A stretch of DNA of 29,889 nt from a virus, in IMG/VR virus record IMGVR_UViG_3300018080_000454, positions 1-29,889 of that record; one strand, 5' to 3'. The position numbers and the translations under genes were made by a program. The number at the start of each line of letters is the position of its first letter. Position 1 is the stretch's first letter. Of the stretch, positions 1 through 5,847 are shown piece after piece. The notes below the pieces were generated by a model that had not been told where the DNA came from, did not search any database, and worked only from the letters and a program-made list of their open reading frames with translations.

Positions 1-15
1 AAGGATTGAAATACA

Positions 16-192
16 ATGCAATTAACAGTGAAACAATTAGAATATATTGATTCTCCGGGTAGTGGTGATCCAACTTACAGATATAAAATCATCGAGATAG
101 TTGGTACGACAAGATTTCTGATTGGAGATGTTATTTCCAAAGAAGTGTTGGATTCCCATATGAACAGTGGGATGACAATTATTATAACATAG
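16..192 (+). CDS. small hypothetical protein, 58 aa
   Basis: I do not recognise this protein. The reading frame begins at an ATG preceded by AAGGA at the very edge of the window and encodes 58 residues (MQLTVKQLEYIDS... to ...MTIIIT). It has no membrane segment, no cysteine motif and no repeats. It ends 9 bp before the next gene, whose Shine-Dalgarno site overlaps this stop, so the two are probably co-transcribed. It is the first of a run of short plus-strand genes typical of phage accessory regions. It was identified from start, ribosome-binding site and spacing only. The reality of the gene is fairly likely; the function is unknown. Confidence 0.6.
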   Translation: MQLTVKQLEYIDSPGSGDPTYRYKIIEIVGTTRFLIGDVISKEVLDSHMNSGMTIIIT

Positions 193-201
193 GAGATTGT
201 T

Positions 202-708
202 ATGTCGGCCATTAAAAAAGAAGATTTTGACGATTTGGTTGAACAGTTTGAGAGATATCAAGAAAAAGAATCATTGGTTAGTGATAGGATCGGTGAGATA
301 ATTGGGTTGATCGCTCGTGTTTGTGGTGTAATTTTAGATGCATGGGAATTTCCCGACTGTACTTTCTCTTTTTCTGGAATATTTGACGAAAATGAGACCG
401 ATATTCAGTATTCTTTTTATGGCAGCAGTATCACACAATCAGAAACTGACAATTGTTTGTATGGTAGCAGTATCACACAATTAGAAACTGACAATTGTTC
501 GTATGGAGAGTGTTTTCCAAAATGTTTTCTGTTTATGTCTAATGATGAAATTGAGAAGATAATTACTTCACAAATAGAGGCAACCAAGTTAAAAGCCGAA
601 GAAAAGAAAAGAAAGAGGAAAGCAAAAAAGAAAGAGAAAAATGCTAAGAAAAAGGCTATATTGGACAAATTAACTCCAGAAGAAAGAAGTATTCTCGGTC
701 TCAAATAG
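202..708 (+). CDS. hypothetical protein with internal 14-residue repeat and basic C-terminal helix
   Basis: This 168-residue protein is of unknown function. A good AGGAGA site precedes its ATG. Residues 1-60 look like a helical and then mixed globular segment. Residues 73-100 are two near-identical copies of a 14-residue unit (YGSSITQxETDNCx), with a partial third start after them. Residues about 120-155 form a very lysine-rich, probably coiled helix (KKRKRKAKKKEK...). The C-terminal LTPEERSILGLK resembles short tails seen on small phage proteins. The next gene starts 10 bp downstream, so it sits in the same small-gene run. The basic helix could bind nucleic acid, but that is inference. Confidence 0.8.
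   Translation: MSAIKKEDFDDLVEQFERYQEKESLVSDRIGEIIGLIARVCGVILDAWEFPDCTFSFSGIFDENETDIQYSFYGSSITQSETDNCLYGSSITQLETDNCSYGECFPKCFLFMSNDEIEKIITSQIEATKLKAEEKKRKRKAKKKEKNAKKKAILDKLTPEERSILGLK
418..501 (+). repeat. in-frame tandem repeat, two 42-bp units
   Basis: Two adjacent 42-bp units (418-459 and 460-501) differ at only three positions, all C/T changes. Each encodes a 14-residue block of the surrounding gene. The high nucleotide identity points to a recent duplication. A truncated third copy (TATGG) follows. Confidence 0.9.
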
Positions 709-717
709 GATATTTAT

Positions 718-1020
718 ATGTATATAATCAAAAATGGCAATAAAACACTGTGTCGTTCTGAATCTGGTTTTACACTTAAAGTATGTCTAGATGGTTGTTC
801 GGATATTATGTTTTTCAAACATAAATGTAGTGCGCAAGAAATTGCTGAATTGATGGCTGATTGGCAGATTATCCAGGTGTGTCGTGTGGAATATTGTGGA
901 TTATATTTGTGTTATGATGGTAGATTTAGTCTTTATGTTGAAAATGGCGGGTGGTTTACGCCAGAATCGCTAAAACATAAGACATTCTTGCCTTCTGGTG
1001 TTGTGCTTGTTTGGGAATAA
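718..1020 (+). CDS. hypothetical protein, 100 aa
   Basis: I do not recognise this 100-residue protein. It has an ATG start with AGGA about 8 bp upstream, and begins 9 bp after the preceding stop. It is cysteine-rich (Cys at about residues 12, 23, 27, 37, 55, 60 and 65), but the cysteines are not arranged as a clear zinc-binding pair. The sequence looks like alternating beta strands ending in VVLVWE, so it is probably a small globular cytoplasmic protein. No homology can be claimed from sight. It is followed by the first clear intergenic gap of the window, which holds a candidate promoter. Confidence 0.75.
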   Translation: MYIIKNGNKTLCRSESGFTLKVCLDGCSDIMFFKHKCSAQEIAELMADWQIIQVCRVEYCGLYLCYDGRFSLYVENGGWFTPESLKHKTFLPSGVVLVWE

Positions 1021-1088
1021 TAAAGTGTAGATTGATAAAAATTTAATGTTTTATTGATGCGAATATTTAGAACAACATCATCATCTCC

Positions 1089-1097
1089 ATGTATAAT
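1089..1097 (+). promoter_or_regulatory. candidate -10 element ATGTATAAT
   Basis: In the 109-bp gap between genes at 1020 and 1130 lies ATGTATAAT, with TATAAT at 1092-1097. The predicted transcript start, near 1104, falls just before the GGGAGG ribosome-binding site of the next gene. No TTGACA-like -35 is visible 16-18 bp upstream. It belongs to a recurring set of similar elements in this window. Confidence 0.5.
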
Positions 1098-1129
1098 TGT
1101 GTGTTGATGTGGATAATGGGAGGCAACGA

Positions 1130-1324
1130 ATGAAGAAGATACATCATGTTGGTGGTTGTTGGAGAGCATCGGTTAATACCACGAATGACTGGGACAAAGT
1201 TACCTGTGAATTGTGTTTAAGACACAAGCACATAAAGAAGGTGCATAACATTGTTAGACCAAGTCCTACCGGTAGATATACTGGTGAAAGAGCACAACTA
1301 GGTTTTAGTGATACGAGGATATAA
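1130..1324 (+). CDS. small CxxC-containing hypothetical protein
   Basis: This is a protein of about 64 residues, MKKIHHVGGCW... to ...FSDTRI. I start it at ATG 1130 because GGGAGG lies 7-8 bp upstream; an in-frame upstream TTG at 1097 lies within the candidate promoter. It contains His5-His6, Cys10 and a CELC motif followed by RHKH, so it could be a small zinc-binding fold. The family is not recognised. It ends 1 bp before the next gene, suggesting translational coupling. Being small, basic and possibly metal-binding, it may bind nucleic acid or a host protein; that is inference only. Confidence 0.65.
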   Translation: MKKIHHVGGCWRASVNTTNDWDKVTCELCLRHKHIKKVHNIVRPSPTGRYTGERAQLGFSDTRI

Positions 1325-1325
1325 A

Positions 1326-1550
1326 ATGGCTAAAGCACCGATATACAAAGAAGGTTGTGTCGAACACCCAGAGTTGTTGCAGCAATTGAGGGATGCTGTC
1401 GAAGAACTTGAGTTGCAGATGCAAGCATCTGTTCCTATAAAAAAGGAACATCGCATTGTAGGTTTTGGTGTTAGCAAGACAAAAAGAGGAATAGCTATTG
1501 ATGCCATAATTTCTATAGCTAAGGCTATTAAGTCTCAGAGAGGATGGTAA
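1326..1550 (+). CDS. hypothetical protein, 74 aa
   Basis: This protein is unrecognised. ATG 1326 is chosen because GAGG at 1315-1318 lies 7 bp upstream, whereas the in-frame GTG at 1308 has no such site. The product starts MAKAPIYKEGC. It has a helical segment with coiled-coil character at about residues 13-33 (HPELLQQLRDAVEELELQMQ), then a VGFGVSKTKRG turn and a second helix. It is likely a small cytoplasmic oligomeric protein. It lies between a CxxC mini-protein and a small helical protein, and shares their transcript. Confidence 0.65.
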   Translation: MAKAPIYKEGCVEHPELLQQLRDAVEELELQMQASVPIKKEHRIVGFGVSKTKRGIAIDAIISIAKAIKSQRGW

Positions 1551-1552
1551 TT

Positions 1553-1780
1553 TTGAAAACAAACAAAACCTTGAATGCTGACTTAATAAAAAGTATTAAG
1601 CTTGCTGTTGAGATATGTGGTGGGGATGCTTCTAAATTCAATCTTGGATCAAAAGGGAAAATAACACAAGATGAAGCAAATTTTTTGAGAATATGTTTGA
1701 AATATATTCAGTTGGATTTAGAGGCGTCTCGTCGTGAAATTGTTAGATTGCGTAAATTGTTGCAGATAGACGATAGTTAA
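1553..1780 (+). CDS. small helical protein, paralogue of the gene at 8404-8622
   Basis: The product is about 75 residues and of unknown function. The start is ambiguous: ATG 1544 overlaps the preceding stop but sits directly against AGAGAGG, whereas TTG 1553 has that site at a normal distance of 9 bp, so I prefer 1553. The C-terminal half reads FLRICLKYIQLDLEASRRE, followed by a basic helix. The minus-strand gene at 8404-8622 has FRDLRIYIKYTLLDLEATKRE at the same place, so the two are probably paralogues. All-helical composition suggests a small dimerising protein. It is followed 10 bp later by the next gene, which has an AGGAGA site. Confidence 0.65.
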   Translation: MKTNKTLNADLIKSIKLAVEICGGDASKFNLGSKGKITQDEANFLRICLKYIQLDLEASRREIVRLRKLLQIDDS

Positions 1781-1790
1781 GGAGAAACTT

Positions 1791-1985
1791 ATGAAGACTG
1801 GTGATATGGTTACTGTAGTTAAGTGCGATGTATGTCCAAGTGTCGTTGGGAAGACTGTTGCTGTTAAGCGTGTTGAGGAGGGTGCTCGAACAGCAGAACT
1901 TAATTTTGGTAAAGGTCGTCCACCAAAGGGGCGTCCAGGGGTGTTTAGTTTCGACGACTTGTCTCTGGTTGTTGAGAAGGATTAA
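1791..1985 (+). CDS. small beta-barrel-like hypothetical protein
   Basis: A 64-residue protein starts with MKTGDMVTVVKCDVCPSVVGKTVAV, with AGGAGA a few bases before the ATG. The GD-V-V...G...V pattern, followed by further predicted strands and a final DDLSLV, recalls small KOW or SH3-like barrels in which the protein consists of one domain. The CDVC pair may bind metal. I cannot name a family. It is followed by a gene starting 1 bp after its stop, so the two are translationally linked. The gene is likely real; the fold suggestion is weak. Confidence 0.65.
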   Translation: MKTGDMVTVVKCDVCPSVVGKTVAVKRVEEGARTAELNFGKGRPPKGRPGVFSFDDLSLVVEKD

Positions 1986-1986
1986 T

Positions 1987-2478
1987 ATGGAATCTGGGGA
2001 CACTTTTAGGCTTAATCTTGGAACATTTGATCGTTGTGTTCTGAATGTTTTCGACCGTTCCAGAGGTGTTGGACTAGATAATTGTCGCATTTATGCTCCA
2101 GATTGTACTGCATTGTATTACGACCGTAATGGTGGAGCTATCAAGCATCGACATGTTGAAACAAATTTTATTCCAAATCTTTTTAGTGTTGGGGCGGCGA
2201 CTGAAATTGGTGGAGTTGACGATCAATATGCTGTATTTGATGTCGCTGCCTCAATTCAATTATTTGTTTTTCGTATGATAGAAAAACTCATTGAAGAGTC
2301 TAGAAATTTTGGTACGTTTTCTTTGAATGACATAACTGTTGTTATTGGGGAAACACGGATATTTAACAACGATGTTCAGGGTGGATGTTATGGTTCTGCA
2401 GATGTTGGCATAGTGCTTGTTATTCCACCAGAGAGAGTAAATCAACAGACAAAAAAACAATGTTGGTATGGTTCATAA
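1987..2478 (+). CDS. hypothetical protein, 163 aa
   Basis: I start this at ATG 1987, which has AAGGA 7 bp upstream; an open extension back to 1828 only overlaps the previous gene in another frame. The product (MESGDTFRLNLGTFDRC...) looks like a globular alpha/beta protein without signal peptide or membrane segments. A central segment FDVAASIQLFVFRMIEKLIEESR is helical, and the C-terminal part has a strand GIVLVIPPER. I do not recognise the family. It closes the run of small cytoplasmic-type genes before the genes for exported proteins begin. Confidence 0.75.
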   Translation: MESGDTFRLNLGTFDRCVLNVFDRSRGVGLDNCRIYAPDCTALYYDRNGGAIKHRHVETNFIPNLFSVGAATEIGGVDDQYAVFDVAASIQLFVFRMIEKLIEESRNFGTFSLNDITVVIGETRIFNNDVQGGCYGSADVGIVLVIPPERVNQQTKKQCWYGS

Positions 2479-2489
2479 AGGATTAATAT

Positions 2490-2684
2490 ATGAAAAAGTT
2501 TTTGCAAATATTAGTGTGTTCTTCTATGTTGTTTGTTGGACCATGTGTCCTAGATTCGTGGAATTTAGCATTTGGTCCGATGGTTAATGGAGAGACGCTA
2601 TATGGTGGTGTCGAATTAGAATTCAGTAATGGTATAGATTTCATTGTCCCACTAGCGGAGTTGGGCGACAATCTCAACAATTAA
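2490..2684 (+). CDS. small exported protein
   Basis: This 64-residue protein has a typical N-terminal export signal: MKK, then a hydrophobic stretch (FLQILVCSSMLFVGPC) of about 16 residues. Cys19 follows VGP, which is not a standard lipobox, so a cleaved Sec signal or a retained membrane anchor is as likely as a lipoprotein. The rest is short and acidic (ELEFSNGIDFIVPLAELGDN). AAGGA precedes the ATG. It lies 12 bp upstream of the large collagen-like secreted protein and may be co-expressed with it, for example as a small cell-surface partner; that link is inference. Confidence 0.7.
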   Translation: MKKFLQILVCSSMLFVGPCVLDSWNLAFGPMVNGETLYGGVELEFSNGIDFIVPLAELGDNLNN

Positions 2685-2696
2685 AGGAGACAATAT

Positions 2697-4289
2697 ATGA
2701 AAATACGATTTTTTGCTTGTTTGTTGTTTTGTTCGCTGATTCTTGGTTTTGCTAGAGATGTTGTGGCATGTCATCATTCAATTACTTCGGTTACATTGTC
2801 TCCGACAACAGCATGTCCTGGGGATGAGGTGCAGGTTGCGGTTAATGTGGAATTGAATGGTAGGTCATATAATGTTCAGAGATGGGGCAGTACCAGTATT
2901 GATGGAGTGTGTTACGATAATGCCGATCACTTCAGCAACAATGGTCGCCGCCGTTTTTCTGAGACATTTACAATTAATGCTGCCGATGTTATTGGTCTTG
3001 GCAGTGTAGAAGTTAAGACTTTCGCCTACAACAACTGCCTCTACATGAGAGATACAGAAACTGTTGATTTAAATGTTATTCAGTGTTGCCCGACATGTGA
3101 GGATGGAGATGATTGTACCATTGAACGGTATGATACATTTGTTGCAATCACCTGTGGAGATACTGTTGCATATTTATATGACGGTGAAGACGGTGAAGAT
3201 GGGGACGATGGACTTGACGGAGCCCCTGGACCACAAGGAGAACCAGGACCACAGGGGATTCCAGGACTTTCTTGTACTGTAGAACAGGTTGGATTGTGCG
3301 CAAACATTTTGTGTGAAGATGGTACAAGTGCTGTTGTTTGCGATGGAGAACAGGGACCACCAGGGGATGATGGCAGTTCGTGTACTGTTTCCCAGGATGG
3401 CGATTGTGCAATTATTGTTTGTGGGGATGGTACTACGTCAACTGTTTGTGACGGAGAAGATGGCGTTGATGGAACATCGTGTTGGGTAGAGAATAGACCA
3501 CGTAAGTCAATTATTCACTGTGGTGAATCTCAGGCTGTAGTGTGGAATGGACTGAGTTGTTGGGATCTTAATGAAAATAATCGTAAAGATTTTTGTAGCC
3601 CAGCACTTCGTCAGTTGTCCGATGGAGAATGTCCAACAGAATTTACACATGAATATGAGTGTGAGAATATTGATGGGTTAAGTTCAAAGGCTTGTGTGAC
3701 AGCTAGAGTGTATGAAGGACATATGTGTCGAGTAGATGTTAGCTGTTCAGAATATCTGATGATTAAACTTGCGGTAAGTGAAGAGGTTGCGGTTCAGATG
3801 TGTGAGTTTACAGAAGATCTTAATCTGGATGGTGTTGTCGATGTTCTAGACTGTAGGGGCACCGATGGTATTGATGGATCAATTGGTCCACAGGGTCCGG
3901 GAGGTGTTGATGGTCAAGATGGTGTTGACGGAGTAGATGGACAGGACGGTCGAGATGGTATTGATGGTGTTGATGGCGTAGATGGTGTAGACGGAGTTGA
4001 TGGAATAGACGGTACTGACGGGATAGATGGGGTTGATGGTGCCAATTGTAGTGTTACAGACAATGGTGATGCTACATGTTCTGTTGTCTGCGTAGATTCT
4101 GAGGTACTGATCTACAATTGTGGTGTTGGTGCTGAGCCAGAGGAAATATTGGTTGTTACATCGACAGAGGTGTTGGAAGAAGATGTACCAAATATCGCAC
4201 CTTGTGGTGCTTTTGGTGGGGTCACAATCGTGGCGATGTTGTTGCCTCTCGGCATCATTCGTTCACGTTCTCGGAAGTACCCTAAGTAG
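2697..4289 (+). CDS. secreted collagen-like protein with C-terminal membrane anchor
   Basis: The product has 530 residues. Residues 1-25 are a Sec signal peptide (MKIRFFACLLFCSLILGFA...). Residues about 26-130 look like an extracellular Ig-like domain (SVTLSPTTACPGDEVQVAV). Two collagen-like Gly-X-Y tracts follow, near residues 161-193 (containing GPQGEPGPQGIPG) and about 385-450 (GVDGVDGQDG type, Asp-rich). Between and around them a cysteine module recurs (SCTV...C...CxDGT...VCDG). The C-terminus (PCGAFGGVTIVAMLLPLGII, then RSRSRKYPK) is motif, membrane helix and basic tail, the plan of a surface-sorting signal. AAAGGAGA lies upstream of the ATG. It could be a host-surface protein made during infection or a virion fibre; the signal peptide and anchor favour the host envelope. 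Confidence 0.85.
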   Translation: MKIRFFACLLFCSLILGFARDVVACHHSITSVTLSPTTACPGDEVQVAVNVELNGRSYNVQRWGSTSIDGVCYDNADHFSNNGRRRFSETFTINAADVIGLGSVEVKTFAYNNCLYMRDTETVDLNVIQCCPTCEDGDDCTIERYDTFVAITCGDTVAYLYDGEDGEDGDDGLDGAPGPQGEPGPQGIPGLSCTVEQVGLCANILCEDGTSAVVCDGEQGPPGDDGSSCTVSQDGDCAIIVCGDGTTSTVCDGEDGVDGTSCWVENRPRKSIIHCGESQAVVWNGLSCWDLNENNRKDFCSPALRQLSDGECPTEFTHEYECENIDGLSSKACVTARVYEGHMCRVDVSCSEYLMIKLAVSEEVAVQMCEFTEDLNLDGVVDVLDCRGTDGIDGSIGPQGPGGVDGQDGVDGVDGQDGRDGIDGVDGVDGVDGVDGIDGTDGIDGVDGANCSVTDNGDATCSVVCVDSEVLIYNCGVGAEPEEILVVTSTEVLEEDVPNIAPCGAFGGVTIVAMLLPLGIIRSRSRKYPK

Positions 4290-4298
4290 CAAGGTGTG

Positions 4299-4321
4299 GT
4301 TCCCCCAGTTATTGGGGGAAC
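4299..4321 (+). terminator. perfect 8-bp hairpin after the collagen-like gene, no U tract
   Basis: GTTCCCCC (4299-4306) pairs exactly with GGGGGAAC (4314-4321) around a 7-nt loop. No run of T follows, so it is not a canonical intrinsic terminator. It may partly terminate or protect the 3' end of the upstream message. The next gene starts at 4354. Confidence 0.5.
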
Positions 4322-4353
4322 TCCGGTGACACGGCACTTTGTTGGAGAATAAG

Positions 4354-4548
4354 ATGAAGAGAAATTTCGCAGAAATCAGTATTGTATTTAAGGGAGATAA
4401 TGCCGAAAAAAATCGTGCTGCATTTATTGAACATATGGATACAATAGAAGGCATAGGTGGTTTGGTTGAGGGTATTAAATTTCATGGAGGCACAGTAGAT
4501 AGTATACATGATGATGTTAATCAAGACATCATAATTGTAAATGGTTAG
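4354..4548 (+). CDS. hypothetical protein, 64 aa
   Basis: ATG 4354 is chosen over an in-frame TTG at 4339, because GGAGA ends 6 bp before it. The product (MKRNFAEISIVFKGDNAEKN...) has a beta-alpha-beta look, with strand AEISIVFKG, helix AEKNRAAFIEHMDTI and strand QDIIIVNG. No family is recognised. It lies just after the hairpin that follows the collagen-like gene. The following gene can start inside its last codons or 28 bp after the stop. Small globular cytoplasmic protein; function unknown. Confidence 0.65.
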   Translation: MKRNFAEISIVFKGDNAEKNRAAFIEHMDTIEGIGGLVEGIKFHGGTVDSIHDDVNQDIIIVNG

Positions 4549-4576
4549 TTATAACAGCTTGTGTGGGAGATATTCA

Positions 4577-4819
4577 ATGGATGATGATCCGAGAGATAGG
4601 GCTGAAGAAATGATTGTTGCTTTGTGCAATAGGGTTGAAAGAGTTTGTAGGTATTCATCTCTAAATGACGAAGAGGTAGATGAATCATCCATGACGGATA
4701 GAGAAATAGTTTTAAAGTTGTATGAATATTATAAGGATAAGGGAAACAATGAAGAAGAAGCTGGTAGATTGGCTAGGGTTCAGGCTATCAGATTAATATG
4801 GAACGAGATGTTTGCATGA
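4577..4819 (+). CDS. hypothetical acidic helical protein, 80 aa
   Basis: I prefer ATG 4577 (MDDDPRDRAEEMIVALCNRVERV...), which has GGGAGA 7 bp upstream. An alternative ATG at 4541 overlaps the previous stop but lacks a clear site. The protein is all-helical and acidic, with no membrane segment, and ends ARVQAIRLIWNEMFA. It is not recognised. A tRNA-like gene begins 22 bp after its stop, suggesting that the RNA is processed from the same transcript. Confidence 0.65.
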   Translation: MDDDPRDRAEEMIVALCNRVERVCRYSSLNDEEVDESSMTDREIVLKLYEYYKDKGNNEEEAGRLARVQAIRLIWNEMFA

Positions 4820-4841
4820 CACAGATATGGTCTGTATTTAT

Positions 4842-4936
4842 GGGGCAATGGTCTAAACGGAATAAGAACGTCTTCTTAACCAAAAGTGTCGCGCGGCGCT
4901 AAGAAGAAGATCTGGGTTCGAATCCCTTTTGCCCCA
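4842..4936 (+). tRNA. non-canonical tRNA-like gene, identity unclear
   Basis: A perfect 7-bp acceptor stem (GGGGCAA 4842-4848 with TTGCCCC 4929-4935), T8, a D loop with the usual GG (4859-4860) and a TTCGAAT T loop (4917-4923) mark a tRNA. The middle is odd. One model is a class I tRNA whose anticodon stem TCTTC/GAAGA (4871-4875 with 4903-4907, extendable to 8 bp) encloses a 27-nt loop instead of 7. The other is a class II tRNA with loop CTTAACC, anticodon UAA (Leu), long variable region and an imperfect anticodon stem. The T stem has only three good pairs. No CCA is encoded. It could be a degraded tRNA. Confidence 0.55.
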
Positions 4937-4984
4937 GTAGGCATACAAAACAGTGGGGGTGGAAAATTGACAACAAGATGGATC

Positions 4985-5770
4985 ATGCAAACTAACTTGG
5001 GTTTGATCGAGTCCGAAGTCTATGCCATTGCTGATGAAGTTGTTAAGCAGGGACACATCTTCAATGGTGTACCATATACCCCTGGGACTGATATTAAGTT
5101 AGATGTGGACGATGACGAATGTGTAATTTGTTATGGTGGTATTGATTTTGTGCGGCAGATACAAAGGTATACAAGATTTATTCCCGGTGTTTGGTGCAAT
5201 TTCACAAACATGAAATGTAGTACATATTATGCTTATTTTGGCGACATGCTTTTAAATCGAAATTATGTCATGATGCCAATAGTGGAGCTAGAAAGAAGAT
5301 GGAATTCTGTGTGTTTTGGCAGAATGTTTGTAAGACCAGATAGTGGAGCCAAACCATTTGTCGGTCAAATTATTGGACCAAAAGAATTGCACAAAATCCA
5401 ATCGCTATCACAAGCGGTTGGCCCAGAAACTCTTGTTGTCATATCTAAAGAAAAGAAAATATCAGAAGAATATCGTCTTGTAGTGTGTGACAGGAAGATC
5501 GTTGCTGCTTCAAGATATTTCCCGGAGGAGTTGCGAATTGATGTATTTGATTTACCCCGTCCCCTTTTCTGTCTGGCGTCTTCTGTATGCGAAATTGGGT
5601 GGCAACCAGATCTTTGTTATACTTTGGATATTGCTATACATGATGGAAGACCTTATGTTTTGGAGGTAAATAGTTTCAGTTGTTCTGGTTTTTATGAATG
5701 CGATATCTCAAGTATTGTCTCACATGCTAGTTCAGTTGCGTTGATGGAGTACGAATCATATAAACCGTAA
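4985..5770 (+). CDS. ATP-grasp protein, probably R2K/CDC123-like clade
   Basis: The product is about 261 residues. The C-terminal two thirds follow the ATP-grasp plan. FVRPDSGAKPF is a nucleotide-binding basic/glycine segment, LVVISKEKKISEEYRLVV carries a Glu ahead of the next strand, and DLCYTLDIAIHDGRPYVLEVNSFSCSGFY is the metal-binding D...E.N core. The pattern matches phage ATP-grasp proteins assigned to the R2K clade (DUF4343-like), predicted to ligate amino acids or peptides to proteins. The substrate is unknown. The start is uncertain: TTG 4967 has a better purine-rich site (GGGGGTGGA) than ATG 4985; an open extension to 4886 runs into the tRNA and is unlikely. A 19-codon membrane peptide gene follows. 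Confidence 0.7.
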   Translation: MQTNLGLIESEVYAIADEVVKQGHIFNGVPYTPGTDIKLDVDDDECVICYGGIDFVRQIQRYTRFIPGVWCNFTNMKCSTYYAYFGDMLLNRNYVMMPIVELERRWNSVCFGRMFVRPDSGAKPFVGQIIGPKELHKIQSLSQAVGPETLVVISKEKKISEEYRLVVCDRKIVAASRYFPEELRIDVFDLPRPLFCLASSVCEIGWQPDLCYTLDIAIHDGRPYVLEVNSFSCSGFYECDISSIVSHASSVALMEYESYKP

Positions 5771-5787
5771 ATTAAAGGAGGGGATTT

Positions 5788-5847
5788 TTGGATTATTGGT
5801 TAATTTTGGTTCTTTGTGTTGTGTTATTTTATTTGGGAGAACGGTAA
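5788..5847 (+). CDS. 19-residue single-span membrane peptide
   Basis: A very strong site AAAGGAGGGG (5775-5784) is followed at normal distance by TTG 5788 and an open frame of 19 codons. The frame encodes MDYWLILVLCVVLFYLGER, one hydrophobic helix with acidic start and charged end. Its TAA is directly followed by the ATG of the next gene at 5848, so the two are translationally coupled. The strength of the ribosome-binding site, without another start to serve, is the main argument that the peptide is made. It may be a small membrane regulator or an aid to export of the next protein. No homologue is recognised. Confidence 0.55.
   Translation: MDYWLILVLCVVLFYLGER

Noticed and set aside
37-261. 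74-codon minus-strand frame at the left edge
   Set aside because: It lies opposite two plus-strand genes that have ribosome-binding sites; nothing else supports transcription from that strand here.
3080-3411. Pro/Ser-rich open frames on the minus strand opposite the collagen-like gene
   Set aside because: They mirror the GGA/CCA-rich collagen codons of the plus-strand gene and have no ribosome-binding site or neighbours in that orientation.
3895-4045. Dense short repeats resembling a CRISPR or minisatellite
   Set aside because: They are degenerate GATGGxGTT-type codons of a Gly-Asp-x protein tract. There are no constant repeats with unique spacers.
4886-4984. N-terminal extension of the ATP-grasp gene through the tRNA-like gene
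   Set aside because: The extension overlaps the T arm and acceptor stem, lacks a ribosome-binding site and adds a sequence unlike the family. A start at 4967 or 4985 is better.
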